Shown here: positions 18,347 through 27,205 of the stretch, in pieces
Numbering within the stretch: position 1 is the stretch's first letter
Layout: each line of letters begins with the position of its first letter
Assembly (NCBI RefSeq): GCF_900114995.1
Contig: NZ_FOUX01000001.1
Coordinates: 1,798,001-1,862,000, forward strand
DNA from: Chitinophaga sp. YR627
GTDB lineage: Bacteria > Bacteroidota > Bacteroidia > Chitinophagales > Chitinophagaceae
Reading direction: 5' to 3'
Length of the DNA: 64,000 nucleotides
Notes under the pieces: generated by a model
What the model was told of the DNA's origin: nothing
The model's input: the letters and a program-made list of their open reading frames with translations, nothing else
The model's database searches: none
Made by a program: the position numbers and the translations under genes

Positions 18347-19510
18347 TTATTTTGGTTCAAATACAATCGGCAGTTCCAGAAAGCCTGCCACGATGGTGCT
18401 CGGGTTCCTGACAGGCAGGACGCCCGGTTTCAGTCTGATGTTCTTTATTGCAGAAAATATGGTCTCAAAAGCGATCTTCGCTTCCATTCTCGCCAGCATG
18501 GCACCGATGCAGTAATGTGCGCCATGACCAAAGCTGACCATTCTTATATTGTCCCTGTGTATATCAAAAGTATCAGGATTATGGAATACAGAAGAATCAC
18601 GGTTAGCAGCTGATAACCATACATTCATCAGATCACCCTTGCGGATCAGTTGTCCACCCAGTTCAACGTCCATCTTTGCAATACGGCACATACTCTGTAC
18701 CGGAGGCTCATAGCGTAATACTTCATTTAAAGCTGCTGGCAGGTCTTCCATGTGCGCCTGGAGATGCGCCTGTACCTCCGGCATTGTGGCAAAAGTGTAC
18801 ATGGCATTGGCCAGGAAACCATTGGTTGTCTCATTACCAGCTATCAGCAAAGCAATACAAAAAGCAAGGGTATCTGGCATACTCAGTCTTTCACCATCTA
18901 TCTCTGCCTGCAGGAGATGTGATATAAGGTCAGATTGGGGCGATTTAGAGCGCTCTTCAAGCAAACCTGTAAATAACCTGCCCATTTCCTGCTGTGCCTG
19001 AAAATAGGCATCCATACCGATAACGGCCGGATCACCGGAAATAGCATTGATCCATGCGTTCACCTGATCATGATCCTGATCAGGTACACCCAGTAACCGG
19101 GCAGTAACCCGGCCGGGTAGGGGAATGGAAAATGATTTTACGAAATCCATTTCTCCTTTCTCCCGGACAGCCTGCAACAGTTCCTTACATTCCTGATGGA
19201 TCCAGGCATCCAGTGCTGTGATGATAGCAGGTGCAAATGCTTTCGTCACCAATGCTCGTAACTGCCGGTGACGCGGAGGATCGGTCTGGTTTAGATTGCT
19301 GCCCAGCAGATTATCATCTGACTTAGGCATATATTCATTAGAAAAAACTTCATGATCACTCAGTACCCGTTGTACGTCTTTGTGATGAAATACCTGCCAG
19401 GCGCCCTGGCCACCAAAATAAAACCTGAATGCCGGATCAAAATACACTGCTTGTTCATCCTGCATTTGCTGATGCCAGGATAGGGGGGATTTTAACGTAG
19501 ATGGAGTCAT
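18347..19510 (-). CDS. Cytochrome P450
   Basis: 387 aa soluble bacterial class I P450. I-helix oxygen-activation motif AGNETT (224-229), ExxR in the K helix (E263, R266), haem loop FGHGAHYCIGAMLARME with the thiolate Cys334. No membrane anchor, so it needs a ferredoxin and reductase encoded elsewhere. The CYP107/CYP102-like short format is common for tailoring of terpenes and polyketides. The terpene synthase at 15311-16288 makes terpene hydroxylation the natural hypothesis, but the two genes converge and are separated by a kinase gene. Confidence 0.9.
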   Translation of the reverse strand: MTPSTLKSPLSWHQQMQDEQAVYFDPAFRFYFGGQGAWQVFHHKDVQRVLSDHEVFSNEYMPKSDDNLLGSNLNQTDPPRHRQLRALVTKAFAPAIITALDAWIHQECKELLQAVREKGEMDFVKSFSIPLPGRVTARLLGVPDQDHDQVNAWINAISGDPAVIGMDAYFQAQQEMGRLFTGLLEERSKSPQSDLISHLLQAEIDGERLSMPDTLAFCIALLIAGNETTNGFLANAMYTFATMPEVQAHLQAHMEDLPAALNEVLRYEPPVQSMCRIAKMDVELGGQLIRKGDLMNVWLSAANRDSSVFHNPDTFDIHRDNIRMVSFGHGAHYCIGAMLARMEAKIAFETIFSAIKNIRLKPGVLPVRNPSTIVAGFLELPIVFEPK

Positions 19511-19660
19511 ACAATAAGTTGTAAAGTCAGATGATGGTTAGTCCCAGTAAAATGTAATAAGATAAGATCAAAACGAGATGCCGTTGCGGCGATGTACATA
19601 CACATGTCTAAAATAGATCAATGTGTTGAGGAAATAGTTAACTCGTTGTTAATGAGGAAT

Positions 19661-19668
19661 TATTTTTG
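19661..19668 (+). promoter_or_regulatory. -7 element of the small lipoprotein gene
   Basis: TATTTTTG matches the Bacteroidota consensus TAnnTTTG and lies 58 nt before the ATG at 19727. I see no correctly spaced TTTG -33 element. Confidence 0.4.
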
Positions 19669-19726
19669 CCCTTCAGCATGACTTCTTTCAGAAAAAGAGA
19701 ATAGATTGCCGCTACAATACCACATT

Positions 19727-20092
19727 ATGAGATGCTATACATCCGTTAAGATTGTCGCGATGATCATCGCCTGTTACTCCTGTCAGTCCAGATCATCTTC
19801 TGTCAGCAATGATCCCTACGCGCTGACTGATACCGCCGATTACAAGCTAACAGAGACATTACAGGGGCAGGGAGGCGTATATTTCAAGACAGAGGTCTAT
19901 ACCAATCCAAAAGACACCGCGTTGTCCTATGTGAAGGTCTTTAACTACGACCAGCAGATCGCGGCTGTACAGTTTTATAAGAGTAATAAGAAGCATGGGC
20001 CGACGATCACCTTCAACGAAAAAGGGCAAAGACAACTGGGGACTTTTTATAGAAATGATACCGTTGTCGATATGCATCCGTTTAATCAATAA
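19727..20092 (+). CDS. Small lipoprotein with a MORN-like segment
   Basis: 121 aa from the ATG at 19727. The leader MRCYTSVKIVAMIIACYSC ends in a lipobox-like cysteine (Cys19), so an outer-membrane or periplasmic lipoprotein is expected. The C-terminal half (VQFYKSNKKHGPTITFNEKGQRQLGTFYRNDTVVD) resembles a single YwqK/MORN repeat. Function unknown. It converges on the retron RT gene, with a shared terminator between them. Confidence 0.65.
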   Translation: MRCYTSVKIVAMIIACYSCQSRSSSVSNDPYALTDTADYKLTETLQGQGGVYFKTEVYTNPKDTALSYVKVFNYDQQIAAVQFYKSNKKHGPTITFNEKGQRQLGTFYRNDTVVDMHPFNQ

Positions 20093-20137
20093 AATTGCCT
20101 AAATTTATACCTGTTGATTTACTGACCTCCATCATAA

Positions 20138-20172
20138 AAAAGCCCCGTATACTTTTTGTATACGGGGCTTTT
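20138..20172. terminator. Bidirectional terminator between the lipoprotein and retron RT genes
   Basis: 15-bp perfect stem AAAAGCCCCGTATAC (20138-20152) / GTATACGGGGCTTTT (20158-20172), loop TTTTT. A-run on one side and T-run on the other serve both strands; it lies 17 nt after the RT stop. Confidence 0.9.
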
Positions 20173-20188
20173 AGTTCCGATTAAAGCA

Positions 20189-21700
20189 CTACATAACATC
20201 CCACCATGGTTTTTCACCATCTTTCGGCGTATCCTGCACCGGTGGCGGTACTGCAGGAATAACGACAGACGCCGCATTCGTATTGGATGCACGTACCTGG
20301 CTTTTTATATCTTCCCGACCCAGCAAGGCCTGCCATTTCGTTTTCAGTTGCTGACCAGCTTCCGGCTTTACCATCTGTACATAGTTGATATAACCTTCTA
20401 TGCTGTTGATGATACCGCCCTTGCCCCATTGTTTATCTGCAATGCCAGATATACTAATCTGGTGGAGCAGGGCCCTGAACTTTCGGAGCGTCTCCCTGTC
20501 TATACTCAGCTTCTCATTTACCACCACACCTGTCACTTCCCGTTTATCGCCTTTGCGCATCACCTTCAGTTTGTCAGGGTGGATCACAAATCCTTCTTCT
20601 TTTACCACCTGTTTAACACCCCATATCAGTTTACCGGCATCAGCAGCAGCGCCCTCTTTCGCAGAGAAAGTCATATCGTCTGCATAACGGGTATAAGTAT
20701 AATTAAAACGACGCGCCAGTCCTTCAAACCTGCGGTCCATTTTATAACAAATGATATTGGTGATCGCCGGACTACAAGGCGCACCCTGTGGCAGGTGACG
20801 TGCTGTAGTAGCAACGTGATAATCCTTACCGTCCAGTGTAACCGGCTCCATTTCCGGCTCCGTACACAGTAATGCCAGGATAGTGGCTACCTGCTCACTA
20901 TAGCCAAACTTATTGAACATTCCTTTCACACGTTTATAGTCGAGTGTAGGGAAGAAATCGCGCAGGTCAATATTGATGACAATATCCTGTCCGACGTGAT
21001 TAGCTGCATTTGTCACAATAGACTTATGTGGCACAAATCCATGCGCAGCATCACTAAGCTTTACCTTATAAAGGATATTCTCCAGGATCCAGTATTGCGC
21101 CGCTTTTAACTGTGGCATTGGCGCTGAGATCAGTCGTTTACCGCCTGACTTCTTAGGAATATAAAAGCGCCTGTAGTGTGTTATACTGGCAACTTTCCTG
21201 TTAAAAGAGAGGAAGCGTAATTTTCCGATAGTGATACCCATAGCAGCTGCTAGTGCAATACCATCATGGTATACAGGTAAACCTGCGGTGATCAGCTTCT
21301 GTTCGTCAGAAACCACTTTATTTAAACCGGCAGAAACCTCTTCTCCCAGGTATACGATACTCTTTTCTTTCTCGATTGCCCATTGTGCGGCTCTCTCCTT
21401 ACGCTTTTCCTCATTTCGCTTTTTCGTTTCCACTCTTTTGGCTTTTGCTGCTGCCATACGCTGTTTGCGCATTTCGTTCAGCATCTGCTCACGGTTACGG
21501 TAACGTTGCTTTTCCTCTACTAACTTATTCAGTTCTCTGCGTAACTCACTTTCTCTGCGGATAAGCACCTCCGAAGGAGAGGGCATATTTGTGTTCTTTG
21601 CCCAGAAACCGAGGCGGGTCATCTCTTCGAGAATAACTTCATCTTTAGTGGATGATCTGATACGGTCATATAATTCCTGACGCGTCAATCCTACTGCCAT
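20189..21700 (-). CDS. Retron reverse transcriptase
   Basis: 503 aa. The RT core is at residues ~165-460: motif A VINIDLRDFFPTLD (catalytic D245), LPQGAPCSPAITN (303-315), catalytic box YADD (339-342). The two retron-specific signatures are present: NAANH (231-235, NAxxH of region X) and VTG (389-391, region Y). These separate retron RTs from group II intron and DGR enzymes. Residues 1-45 are a conserved-looking helical block (LTRQELYDRI, EEMTRLGFW) and ~46-112 a highly charged coiled coil, an unusual long N-terminal extension. The enzyme should reverse-transcribe the msd part of the RNA encoded 88 bp upstream (21788-22054), priming from a guanosine 2'-OH, to make msDNA. Operon mates are the SWIM and WGR/HEAT proteins. 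Confidence 0.95.
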   Translation of the reverse strand: MAVGLTRQELYDRIRSSTKDEVILEEMTRLGFWAKNTNMPSPSEVLIRRESELRRELNKLVEEKQRYRNREQMLNEMRKQRMAAAKAKRVETKKRNEEKRKERAAQWAIEKEKSIVYLGEEVSAGLNKVVSDEQKLITAGLPVYHDGIALAAAMGITIGKLRFLSFNRKVASITHYRRFYIPKKSGGKRLISAPMPQLKAAQYWILENILYKVKLSDAAHGFVPHKSIVTNAANHVGQDIVINIDLRDFFPTLDYKRVKGMFNKFGYSEQVATILALLCTEPEMEPVTLDGKDYHVATTARHLPQGAPCSPAITNIICYKMDRRFEGLARRFNYTYTRYADDMTFSAKEGAAADAGKLIWGVKQVVKEEGFVIHPDKLKVMRKGDKREVTGVVVNEKLSIDRETLRKFRALLHQISISGIADKQWGKGGIINSIEGYINYVQMVKPEAGQQLKTKWQALLGREDIKSQVRASNTNAASVVIPAVPPPVQDTPKDGEKPWWDVM

Positions 21701-21787
21701 AATCTTTCAGACGGTTTATTGCTGATAAAAGATAGTTCGTTGATAAATAAAGTGAAGCGGAAAAAAGATAAGGGGAGAAGAGGTTAA

Positions 21788-22054
21788 CAGAAAAAACAAT
21801 GTAAAGAGGAAACCGGCCTTCGTGCAAGCCATTGACTAAATCAATCAACTCCAGGGCGGGGCGTACCTACTGGTGATTTGGAGCCCCCGGGGCTCGTACC
21901 GTAAATCACTAGTAGGTACGCCCCGCCCAAAGTAAAGATTGCATTTAGTGAAGCATGATAATGTCATGTTACCTGAGTGACGAAACATCACTCTTCCTGA
22001 AACCAGGCGCAAGTGCAATCAATTTCCTCTTTACAAAGAACTATTGTTTTTCTG
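21788..22054 (-). ncRNA. Retron msr-msd non-coding RNA
   Basis: About 267 nt, transcribed right to left, ending 87 nt before the RT start codon. The ends are complementary: a1 in 22023-22054 and a2 in 21788-21812 pair as TTTCCTCTTTAC/GTAAAGAGGAAA and ATTGTTTTTCTG/CAGAAAAAACAAT, with an 8-nt bulge (22035-22042) on the a1 side. After a1 come three small msr hairpins: 21996-22007, 21975-21993 and 21954-21968; the second has a TGTTTCG loop like that of well-known retron msr loops. A 7-bp stem GATTGCA/TGCAATC (21937-21943 with 22014-22020) can close this region. The long msd hairpin follows. The priming G should lie just 3' of a1 (candidate at 22020); this is inferred. Confidence 0.9.
21854..21928 (-). 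repeat. msd hairpin of the retron
   Basis: 26-bp stem (21854-21879 with 21903-21928) with only one G-T wobble; the outer 7 bp are all G/C (GGGCGGG/CCCGCCC). The 23-nt apex contains a nested GAGCC/GGCTC hairpin. It is far more GC-rich than the surrounding intergenic DNA. It is the template for the msDNA hairpin. Confidence 0.92.
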
Positions 22055-22058
22055 ACCT

Positions 22059-22089
22059 GAAAGATAGAGAGAATTATTAAAAGAACAAA
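22059..22089 (-). promoter_or_regulatory. Promoter of the retron RNA
   Basis: On the minus strand TTTG (22089-22086) is followed by a 19-nt spacer and TATCTTTC (22066-22059), matching TAnnTTTG at seven of eight positions. Transcription would start about 5-8 nt further, at the first bases of a1. The agreement of promoter and a1 boundary supports both. Confidence 0.7.
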
Positions 22090-22147
22090 CACATATTGCA
22101 TTTTTTTCTTTCTTTTTCTTCACGCTCTCACCTTTTCTTTTTACAGC

Positions 22148-23806
22148 TTATGCGTTACTGTTAGCCTTTTGCTTTTCATATGCCATACGTAATGCCAGCA
22201 TATGTTCGCAGGGGCCTTTATATAACTTATTGGTCTGGTAGTCGTAACAGTCACAGTGTGCAGTGCTCATACGTTCATCTCCATCAATTACTATGACAGG
22301 ATGATACGGACGACGTGCTACTGTGATCTCACCGGTTACCTGCGTACCCACACCCGGCACCTCTTGTGCGGAGAAGGTAATTTTCCCGTCTGTTACAAGC
22401 CGGGTTGCGGATGCTTCTTTCGGATTGGAGAAACGCAGCTGATCCAATGGTAATGGTTCTCTGCTCAGTTCACGCAAACGGTAGTAACCGGTATGCAGAT
22501 CGTAGATCACTTTACCCGCCTGTGTATAGATACCCAGCGCCGCCAGTACTGATGGTAATGGCTGACCGGTTTTAGCGGCAATTTCTTCCGCTTTCCCCAT
22601 CCAGGTTTGTTTCAGTTCATTATAAACGAGCTCTTTCGTCATGTCACTGACTTCAGCGCGTGGCGCCATCAGATCGAATTGTCCTGCGCGTGACCAGTCA
22701 TTCGCGGTCCATCCGGAGAGGCCCAGCGTGAACTGCATATCACCCAGATCTGCTACATAGAAGGATGGCAAGCCACTACCTGTCAGATGTACAGTGAATT
22801 TCTTTGCCACAGGGATCAGACGCTCCAGGATCAGCATTCTTCTGCGTCCCCATATACGGATCTCACGGCGTTGCGGACCAGTATAAATAGATCTTGCGCA
22901 AACAATTTCCTTATTCCAGGGTTCGAAGATCGCCCTCACTGGTTTACCTGGTTCCAGTAGGAAACGGATGGAGCGGGGACCATTCTTTTCTTTAAAACGA
23001 CGCAGCCAGCTACAGAAATTATATACATCCATCGGATGCAGATCAAAACTGGCCGCTGGTAATGTCATTGCTGAACTTACCTGCAGGAAGCCGCGTACCC
23101 AGCTATCTGGCAAGTCGATCTTTACCTCACGGAACATCTCCTCCTGGGTCGTCTGAACGGAGAAACCGCCCGGATCTACAGAGAAGGTGGTTTCCTTATA
23201 ATCGCGGATCTTCTGGAATTCGTTATACAGATTCGCCGAGTAGTCAATATTGGTCGTACCACACTGAAACTCGTTCACTTCTTTAAATACATTGTAGTTA
23301 GCGCTCAGCTTACCATAAGCTGATTCGTCCTGACTGAAACACTCGAAAAAGATTTCATCAGGATGTACGCTGATCACGGGGTCCAGTACAAACCAGGCAT
23401 CTCTGTCCTTCTGATACAGATAATCGAAATAAGCACGGCGCGCTTTATAATAAGGCGACATTACCTTTTCTTTCTCCTGGTAGATGTTGTTCAGCTCATC
23501 TTTCAGTGCTTTCATCTGATTCTCCGCTGCTGCGGCATCATAATGCCCCATGGCTTCTGCCAGCCAGACAGATTCCTGCTGGGCAGCCCATTCCTTATAA
23601 GCTGTTTTGTCTTTGGGTTTGAAACGCAGGTCGGATACCACCACATCATGCAAAGCGGAAATAGCCTCGCGGAAAGCGAGCTTTTTACGCAGTTTGCCAT
23701 TGAAGAAAGTAGGCTCCCGGTGAGTATCAGGCGCAAAGGAGATACCCGCCGATGTGGCGTTGCTGTATACCTCTGTCTGCCCGCTATATCTATAGTTAAA
23801 TAACAT
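22148..23806 (-). CDS. Winged-helix/SWIM zinc-finger protein (retron accessory)
   Basis: 552 aa. The C-terminus holds a SWIM zinc finger CxC-x12-CxH (C518, C520, C533, H535) inside AHCDCYDYQTNKLYKGPCEH. Before it, around residues 405-460, a winged-helix-like block (VYNELKQTWMGKAEEIAAKTGQPLPSVLAAL, then a short wing) is visible. The N-terminal 400 residues are alpha/beta and unrecognised. SWIM domains bind DNA or proteins; this WHSWIM architecture is, as I recall, the accessory protein of type XIII retrons. It starts 10 bp after the WGR/HEAT gene and is followed by the retron RNA, so it is in the same operon. No nuclease motif seen. Confidence 0.85.
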   Translation of the reverse strand: MLFNYRYSGQTEVYSNATSAGISFAPDTHREPTFFNGKLRKKLAFREAISALHDVVVSDLRFKPKDKTAYKEWAAQQESVWLAEAMGHYDAAAAENQMKALKDELNNIYQEKEKVMSPYYKARRAYFDYLYQKDRDAWFVLDPVISVHPDEIFFECFSQDESAYGKLSANYNVFKEVNEFQCGTTNIDYSANLYNEFQKIRDYKETTFSVDPGGFSVQTTQEEMFREVKIDLPDSWVRGFLQVSSAMTLPAASFDLHPMDVYNFCSWLRRFKEKNGPRSIRFLLEPGKPVRAIFEPWNKEIVCARSIYTGPQRREIRIWGRRRMLILERLIPVAKKFTVHLTGSGLPSFYVADLGDMQFTLGLSGWTANDWSRAGQFDLMAPRAEVSDMTKELVYNELKQTWMGKAEEIAAKTGQPLPSVLAALGIYTQAGKVIYDLHTGYYRLRELSREPLPLDQLRFSNPKEASATRLVTDGKITFSAQEVPGVGTQVTGEITVARRPYHPVIVIDGDERMSTAHCDCYDYQTNKLYKGPCEHMLALRMAYEKQKANSNA

Positions 23807-23816
23807 CCTTCAGGGT

Positions 23817-26800
23817 TTAAAAATGTTTCATGGGAATTTCGGAAAAGCGCACTGGCAGCAACACATCTGGATATGCCTGATGAATATTACGCATAATACT
23901 GATGCAGCGTGCTTTATCGCCAATGGCTACCGTAGCGGAAATATCAGCAATGATACTACCAATGTATTCAGCTGCTTCAGCTGTTTTTACGGATTCCTTC
24001 TCCAGGAAATTAAAGATCCTTTCCTTGGCGACACGCGCTTTGTTCACCCTGGATAATACAGATCTGAAATAATGCTCCAGGTCTTTCATATAAGCCAGGT
24101 TGTCCTTCGCGTAATTCTCCAGGTAATTGGTGGCAAATAACTGCATGGTTACACCCGGATGCTGACTGAGTTTCATCAGGTACACGGTACCATCTTCTTC
24201 ACGGAAGAAGCGGGTCAGCAATTCACGACCAAATGCCTGTACCAGCGGATTCACACTGTCAGCAATTGCTACCAGTGATTCCGGTGACCAATCCTCTGCC
24301 TGAAACTGTGTACGGAAGTATTCAGCTGCAAAGTTGCGGGTATCTTCCCAGGTAGCATCCAGCAGTGCTACGGCCGCATCTCTTTCATATTTGATACGTG
24401 CCACATGCTGATTAAAGAAGCGCCAGCACCATTCCCTGACAGCCTGCAATTCATGATTGCCTGCTGCTATCACCTGCTTGATGGTCAGGCCTTCTGCAGG
24501 TATATATTTATCCAGTACCAGCACACCAAATGCCTGTGCCGGACGATAATTAGAATAAAGTAAACGTAATGCAGTTGCCTGATCAATATCCTGCAGATGT
24601 GATACCAGTTCATTGCTGAGTACCAGTGCCAGGTCCTCATGCAGACCTTCAGAAGTCTCTTTCCGCATCAGCAAAGGCACCAGTTCATTCACCAGCCATA
24701 CCGCCAGCGAGGCTTCCCGCTCAGCAATACGTTTTATCAATGGCCTGATGGCATTTCTTACATCTGTATACGGCGCCGTACAACTATACAACAATAAGCC
24801 CTGACGTTTTACCAGTTCTTCATCGCTGATAGCAGAAAGTATGTCTACACCAGCCGCTCTTACTGGCTGATAACTGTTTTCCAGTAAACGGAGTAAGAGA
24901 CTGTCATTAATATGATCCAGTTTGAACTGCTGTTTTTTAAGCAGCAATAAACGGGCAGCAAAAGCTTGTGTTGCCGGCGATGCTGCCTGCAGTAGCTGCT
25001 CTATCAGGTTAAAGTCGAGTTGGATCAGCGCAGCACCAAAGAACTGTTCCAGTATCCGGGTACCCTCCGTAAGGATATCATTCGTTTCCTGTCCCAGATC
25101 CGGGAAGGACGAGAGAAAAGCGATCGTGTTAATAATCAGCTTTTTTGTCTGTTCTTCAGAGAGCGTGGCCTTTGGCAGCAATTTCACGGCAAAATCGCGT
25201 ACATCCTTATGTTTACTGAAGAGCAGTTCCTGAATAAACCCAACGTCTGCCAGGCAGATATCCGGTCTTGCTTCCGCCCATTCCATACCTTGCTGACGTG
25301 CTTCTTCGGAAATACCATTCAGCAATGCCTGTATAATAGAAAGGTCAGGCGCATTGATATTGAATTTCTCTCTCGCCAGCTGTAAACCGTATTCCTGTGG
25401 TAGTCTGAAAGGATTACCCAGTAAGGCACGGATCACATTTCCATCCATCCTTTCCCTGAGCGTATTATAATCAGGATGTTGCAATAACTGATGCAGGGCG
25501 AAATCATGGACTTCCTCCATGCTGCCTTTGATCAGCAATTGTATAAACGCCTGTGGTAACTGCCGCCATAAATGCAGGAAAGGCACTTCGCTTTCTGTCT
25601 CCGATGTGGTTTTTATTACCTGTTCAGCCGAAACAGCCGGCTGTACATCCGCATGTTTACGGCCACGGAACAGAGAAGCTACTTTCTGTAAGAGGTTTTC
25701 TCCTTTACGGGATTGTTCCGGCGCAGGCGCCTGGGTAGTCCCTTCCGGAGCGGGTGTGATGTACCAGATCGTTTTGCTGGTATTCAGTGTAAGGGCTTTA
25801 TTATTACCCTGTAAGATATAATGCAGGAAAACAGCGCCAGCATTCTTGGGAAACCCGGTTGTCACATACGCATAAGAACGGCTGTTTGTGTTCCAGACAT
25901 ATGTACTGGTACTATACTCCGGTTTATTATGTTTAGCGGCGTCGTACTGTAACAGCAGGGCTGTTGCCAGTCGGACGTACTGCATATCATTGCGTTTACC
26001 CATCTGCTTCACCCGCCGTAATACGCGGCGACGCAGATAAGCGCGGGTCGTCTTGGTATAAGCCCTGCTGCTGTTGCGGGCATACGGATCGCTCTTATTG
26101 TCTTCCTCCCACTCAAAGCGGGCGCCTAACAGCGCAACCAGTTCATGATCATCCCTGAGCTCCGCCTGTTTGAACAGATGACGTACATGCTGGAAGTAGT
26201 TCCGTTTAAACGGCAGTTCTGTTATGAATTTCAGGAGTACTTCCCGCACCATCGGATTGATGATACTTACCACATACAGTTCCTCCAGCACAGGGTAGGC
26301 TGGTTGTACCAATACCTTGACACGCTGGTTGATCTCCGTCAGCAGATCGGCTCTGTTACCGTTTTTAATAACATTCTGGATCTCCGGATCCAGGCCTTTT
26401 TCAAACTGCGCAATGTATTCCTTCCTTGCAGCTTCCGGCAACAATAATATCAGGGCATGGACAGCAATCTGTCGCTGATAATAAGGGTAAGTGCTATTTT
26501 CCGCATAGGCTTTCAGTGTACCCGTATCCGATTCACTGCCACAACGGCCCAATGCCCACAGGGAGGAGTAACGCTGCATGGCGCTTTCCCGCTCTATGAG
26601 TTTGGTAATAAAAGGAGCAGCCTCTTTCAGACGCAGTTCGCCTGCCTTCCAGATCACACGGGAAGTTTTCCATTCCGTCTTGAACCGGGAATTTCTTTTC
26701 AGGGCATATTCCAGCCTTTTGAGAATGGCTACCTGTACAGGATCAGTTACCTGAGAAGTGTCTGGAGCGACAAATTCTGCAACCGGACCAGCATCCTGTT

Positions 26801-27035
26801 CCGCCGCATATCCTTTGGAGCGTTTTTCCTTTTCAAGGGCATCATAGATGGCTGTAGCAGCTGGCAGGTCTACAGGATTCACGGTTTTACTACCTTCTTT
26901 CAACGCACTTCCCCGCTTACCGTAGCGGAAATTAACGACGTATTGTCCGGGGCCAACTTCACATAAATCAATCTCATAGGTCTTGTCCGAATTCCCCTCT
27001 CTGAAAAAAAGCTTTGTTTGCTTTATAAATCGCAT
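23817..27035 (-). CDS. WGR-domain HEAT/ARM-repeat protein (retron accessory)
   Basis: 1072 aa. Residues 1-~75 form a WGR domain (KLFFREGNSDKTYEIDLCEVGPGQYVVNFRYGKRGSALKEGSKT), a module for nucleic-acid binding found in PARPs and MolR-like proteins. The rest is helical HEAT/ARM-type repeats: examples are RYSSLWALGRCGSESDTGTL near 155 and recurrent helix pairs such as VRAAGVDILSAISDEELV. A low-complexity break with a charged linker lies around 445-475. As the first gene of the operon (WGR/HEAT, SWIM, RNA, RT) it is probably the toxic effector or a sensor scaffold; no catalytic motif is evident. The DUF4132 domain often joined to WGR/HEAT is missing. Confidence 0.85.
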   Translation of the reverse strand: MRFIKQTKLFFREGNSDKTYEIDLCEVGPGQYVVNFRYGKRGSALKEGSKTVNPVDLPAATAIYDALEKEKRSKGYAAEQDAGPVAEFVAPDTSQVTDPVQVAILKRLEYALKRNSRFKTEWKTSRVIWKAGELRLKEAAPFITKLIERESAMQRYSSLWALGRCGSESDTGTLKAYAENSTYPYYQRQIAVHALILLLPEAARKEYIAQFEKGLDPEIQNVIKNGNRADLLTEINQRVKVLVQPAYPVLEELYVVSIINPMVREVLLKFITELPFKRNYFQHVRHLFKQAELRDDHELVALLGARFEWEEDNKSDPYARNSSRAYTKTTRAYLRRRVLRRVKQMGKRNDMQYVRLATALLLQYDAAKHNKPEYSTSTYVWNTNSRSYAYVTTGFPKNAGAVFLHYILQGNNKALTLNTSKTIWYITPAPEGTTQAPAPEQSRKGENLLQKVASLFRGRKHADVQPAVSAEQVIKTTSETESEVPFLHLWRQLPQAFIQLLIKGSMEEVHDFALHQLLQHPDYNTLRERMDGNVIRALLGNPFRLPQEYGLQLAREKFNINAPDLSIIQALLNGISEEARQQGMEWAEARPDICLADVGFIQELLFSKHKDVRDFAVKLLPKATLSEEQTKKLIINTIAFLSSFPDLGQETNDILTEGTRILEQFFGAALIQLDFNLIEQLLQAASPATQAFAARLLLLKKQQFKLDHINDSLLLRLLENSYQPVRAAGVDILSAISDEELVKRQGLLLYSCTAPYTDVRNAIRPLIKRIAEREASLAVWLVNELVPLLMRKETSEGLHEDLALVLSNELVSHLQDIDQATALRLLYSNYRPAQAFGVLVLDKYIPAEGLTIKQVIAAGNHELQAVREWCWRFFNQHVARIKYERDAAVALLDATWEDTRNFAAEYFRTQFQAEDWSPESLVAIADSVNPLVQAFGRELLTRFFREEDGTVYLMKLSQHPGVTMQLFATNYLENYAKDNLAYMKDLEHYFRSVLSRVNKARVAKERIFNFLEKESVKTAEAAEYIGSIIADISATVAIGDKARCISIMRNIHQAYPDVLLPVRFSEIPMKHF

Positions 27036-27205
27036 GAGCTAACAACATTAAAGACGGCGACCAAAATAATTAATTATTCTTAATATCTAAACCTTTATTT
27101 TTTCAGGTATCTTAAAAATATACAGAAATATCCGTCAATCGTACAAGGAACACATTGATCCGCTATCCGAACTTTGTCTCATCAAACAGATAAAAACAGC
27201 TCATC

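Noticed and set aside
20189..21700. RT as group II intron or diversity-generating retroelement
   Set aside because: No maturase or endonuclease domain, no template/variable repeat pair or accessory Avd gene; NAxxH and VTG motifs and an adjacent msr-msd RNA point to a retron.
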